64,000 nt of DNA. It comes from Strigamia acuminata. Its lineage: Eukaryota > Arthropoda > Chilopoda > Geophilomorpha > Linotaeniidae. Below are positions 61,700 to 64,000 of the stretch, piece after piece. Below the pieces are notes generated by a model that did not search any database, was not told where the DNA came from, and saw only the letters and a list, made by a program, of their open reading frames with translations. Location of the stretch: NCBI GenBank assembly GCA_949358305.1, contig OX442314.1:49236581-49300580 (forward strand), read 5' to 3'. Position numbers and translations under genes: made by a program. How positions within the stretch are numbered: the stretch's first letter is position 1; each line of letters starts with the position of its first letter.

Positions 61700-61792
61700 T
61701 TTTTTTAGCTAATTCGTTTTAACGAATTCTCGTTATAACGAATCGATTTGTCCGGTCCCTTGCGATTCGTTATAAAGAGTTTCGACTGTATA
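61700..61792 (-). mobile_element. pogo/Tigger-like terminal sequence
   Basis: On the minus strand TA-CAGTCGAAACTCTTTATA and then CGAATCGATTCGTTATAACG repeat the GTTATAACGA motif expected of pogo-type inverted repeats next to a TA target. Only one end is seen. Confidence 0.4.
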
Positions 61793-61809
61793 ATAAAAAT
61801 CATACATAC

Positions 61810-62301
61810 ATAGTGGATTTTTCCATTACAAAATCCACATTGTGTAAAAGGAACTTCATTATTTTCCTCGTGTCGTAGAACTAAAAGTGTGTTTTTGGCA
61901 ATAGCTTCGTCACAGTGGACGCATCTAAAAAAAAAATAAATAAAAGAGTAAAATAGAAATAAATAAACACATTTTCGATTTATTTTTAATTACTTATTGT
62001 CTTCCACAAAAGAAAAAAAACCTTGAGTTTCAATCCTGTCAATATTATTCATGAGTTCGACCATTCGATTTATTTCAAAGTAAGTTGCCGTTTCGGCAAA
62101 CGCCCACATGATTTCGCAAAATGCGTCCAGGTTTTCCCAATTATCCTCAAAATTGCTGAGGAAATGGTTTATTTGGGTCAATCCATCTGCTTGCATTAAA
62201 GCCTGACGGGAAGTGAGACGGAAAGCCCTGTCCGCCGAGTACCATTTCCAAAGAGCCTGCTGGAGAGCCATGACGGGGTCCCTTTGCCCAATTGCCAACA
62301 T
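61810..62301 (-). CDS. probable ARM-like plus zinc-finger gene fragment (two exons)
   Basis: Exon 62301-61994 joins exon 61924-61810 through a 69-bp GT-AG intron in phase. The first exon reads QRDPVMALQQALWKWYSADR, QALMQADGLTQINHFLSNF, CEIMWAFAETATYFEINRMV, a pattern like the first ARM repeats of importin-alpha (QA-x-x-x-x-RKLLS, aG-x-x-P-x-x-x-x-FL, E-x-x-WA-x-x-x-x-A). The second reads CVHCDEAI...QCGFCNGKIHYVC, a Cys/His finger, followed by donor GTATGT. The 5' side runs into in-frame stops and the repeated 85-bp module, and no later exon was found, so this may be a partial or decaying gene. Confidence 0.4.
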
Positions 62302-63447
62302 GGCGGTCCCATCCTACAATCCCATCTGGGAGGGATTGTTACGGCACTACTCACACTGCATTGTTGTGAGCAAGAAAAAAGACAGGTGAGAGGAAAAAAT
62401 AGGTGTTTTACTTACATAAGCTTAGAAAATCTGAGAGAGAACAATAAAAAAAATCACATGTACAATTCTAACAGATTATTTTGTAAAAAAACTGAAAATG
62501 AAAGTAACAGAAATCATATTGTTGAGGGGCAAAGAATTGCCGTACATAGAGATAAGAACAATGGTTGCTGTTCCCAATGTGTTTCCATAATAAATTAGCA
62601 TTTGGAAAGATAATATTGATTTGGACATAAAAACAATCTTAGAATATACAGAAATACTCAGGAGTAAGCATAAAATCTTTCATTAAATTAATTAAAGCTA
62701 AAGGTAAGTTAACTTGGCACAAACAGGCATAGAATACTGTACATAATAGGCTTATTTGGAGTGGCCAATAAGAAAGCAGTACTCCATTAACAGCTGTTGT
62801 GTAGCACATGTAAATTGTGAAAACCGTGTGGTTTTACTCTGTTGAACCAATAGGAGTGCATGTTGTAAATAAGTAAAAAGACCCTCCAGTGAAATAAAAC
62901 AGTAGTACAACTTCAGACTGTGTGTGTATGTGTTCTTTCAACTTTAGCTGCCATATTGAAATTTCACAAAACTTCAAATTGAACAATTGCTACTATGACT
63001 TTAGACCTCATCATTTAAACTGAGAACTGGTGTCTGCATTTGACATAAATAATTTAGCCAAAGGTACATACTATGATGTTTTGTTCCAAAATATTATAGT
63101 ACATCCTATAGGGTATTACTATAAGAATACCCTACAATATATTTTCATATGGGTTGGTTGATGTTACAGGCGAAATTTTTATTAAAATTTTTCCCGACCT
63201 GGGATCAAATAAATGAAGCGTCCCATTTTGTGGTACCACCTCTTGGGACCCATTGGCATTCTAAAAAAAAGAAGAAAATCAACATTAGCACTACGACTGC
63301 TTTTAAACTAAAATGTTTAGCCATAATATTTTCATCACAAGATAATAAAAATATGATTACCTTATTAATTACTCTCTGTGTAATTGTGTTTATTAATCTC
63401 CCATTGCTGACTCCAAACAATTCTGATAAAATGTGCAAAGAAACTAA
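62302..63447. other. no gene; possible LTR fragment and small hairpin
   Basis: 62794-62940 (TGTTGTGTAGC... with GAAATAAAACAGTAGTACAA) has LTR-like poly(A)-region character but no defined ends. 63110-63135 contains TAGGGTATT and AATACCCTA as arms of a 9-bp palindrome with 8-nt loop. Nothing else is recognised. Confidence 0.3.
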
Positions 63448-63711
63448 TTAGTGTCCAAATCGATACAAAACAATTGTTAATTGTTTTGAAACTGGTGTTT
63501 GTGGTCTTCCAAGAAGATTGTGAAATACAGAATGGTTTTCAATCACAAACAAAATGTCTCGGAAAGTATTTGCTTTAACTCTCAAAAGAATTATGAATAA
63601 CGGATGATTCAAGTTATGATATTCTGCCAACACGTGGTCAAACCATGCAAGGTTTTTAGAGATTGGATTTCTATACATAACATTGTCACGTCGTAGTCGA
63701 CTTTTTAACAA
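63448..63711 (-). pseudogene. Harbinger-like transposase N-terminal fragment
   Basis: 87 codons reading AWFDHVLAEYHNLNHPLFII, LLRVKANTFRDILFVIE and SKQLTIVLYRFGH before a stop. This resembles the N-terminal region of PIF/Harbinger-type nucleases (F-x-x-x-LRV-x-x-x-TF-x-x-IL...QL-x-I-x-LYRFGHYG). The catalytic DDE region is absent. Confidence 0.5.
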
Positions 63712-63936
63712 TGGTTTCGGAAATTTAAGAATTTCCAGGGATTGTAATAACCAGAAAATTTAGGTTCGCAGGCGCTGCAACTCTTAAAACTTTGCCGGGG
63801 GTGGTAGCTAGGTTAAGACAGCGTCTATTCGTGAAATCTGTATTTTATGGGTGCAGGATTCAATTCGGGCGCCGTACAAAATGGCGAACGTTGATACTCG
63901 AATTTTAAGACCAAATATCGTTCTTCACTAGGGAAA
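63712..63936 (+). other. possible 5' region of the right-edge gene
   Basis: No long ORF. A 16-codon upstream ORF (63881-63931, MANVDTRILRPNIVLH) ends just before the candidate start at 63937. Confidence 0.3.
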
Positions 63937-64000
63937 ATGTCGTCATATGCTAGGCGTACTTACGAAGAGTATGTTTCTTCTCCTGAACACGCGCAAACGT
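63937..64000 (+). CDS. possible gene start, cut by window edge
   Basis: ATG in context GGGAAAATGT opens 21 codons (MSSYARRTYEEYVSSPEHAQ) to the window end without a stop. Too short to assign. Confidence 0.3.
   Translation, partial: MSSYARRTYEEYVSSPEHAQT

Overview
The window is eukaryotic and looks like a repeat-dense stretch of an invertebrate animal genome. The evidence is short GT-AG introns (63 and 69 bp), AATAAA poly(A) signals, a strong Kozak context at 57541, LTR retrotransposons primed by animal-type tRNA-Pro and tRNA-Phe sites, and relics of copia, Tc1, Harbinger-like, pogo-like and non-LTR elements. I cannot fix the phylum from the sequence. No rRNA, tRNA, CRISPR or bacterial features were seen.

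1-24 kb is a local family of LRR-type genes with a shared four-exon plan. Copy A (minus strand, cut by the window start) and copy B (plus strand) form a head-to-head inverted duplication. Copy C (plus strand, 19422-23118) is more diverged, copy D (minus strand, 23305-23895) is a pseudogene, and a fifth fragment lies at 3085-3200. The third introns of A and B carry a 19-bp minisatellite with 27 and 13 units. Copy B is broken in exon 3 by a 13.5-kb Ty3/gypsy-type element (element 1, 3716-17218, target duplication AGGT). Intron 3 of copy C holds a 1.47-kb DNA transposon with 8-bp target duplications and decayed FLYWCH-like and RING-finger coding sequence.

24-41.7 kb is a transposon graveyard. 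It holds repeated copies of an A-rich repeat, a repeated Cys-rich module, copia Gag, Tc1 and gypsy integrase fragments, and a fragment resembling centromeric histone H3. It also holds element 3 (30526-39544), whose two 1393-bp LTRs look identical although its coding region is dead and lacks a recognisable reverse transcriptase core.

41.7-56.6 kb is element 2 (minus strand, 41683-56556, target duplication ATCT, about four differences between its 938-bp LTRs). Elements 1 and 2 belong to one unusual lineage. Each has a large SR-rich Gag region, Pol in the -1 frame, an AAAAAAC slippery site followed after 6 nt by a 10-bp hairpin, and a large third ORF (921 and 1010 codons) between pol and the 3' LTR. 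The two third ORFs share conserved blocks but show no signal peptide or membrane segment, so they are not obvious envelope genes. Each may be spliced to a short upstream leader exon in phase 0. Element 1 also has three consecutive conserved hairpins just after pol. This Gag-Pol-ORF3 system is the most novel content of the window.

56.6-64 kb holds a 449-codon intronless gene of unknown function (57541-58890), a probable two-exon fragment with an ARM-like region and a zinc finger (61810-62301, minus), a Harbinger-like transposase fragment (63448-63711, minus), further dispersed repeats, and a possible gene start at the right edge (63937).
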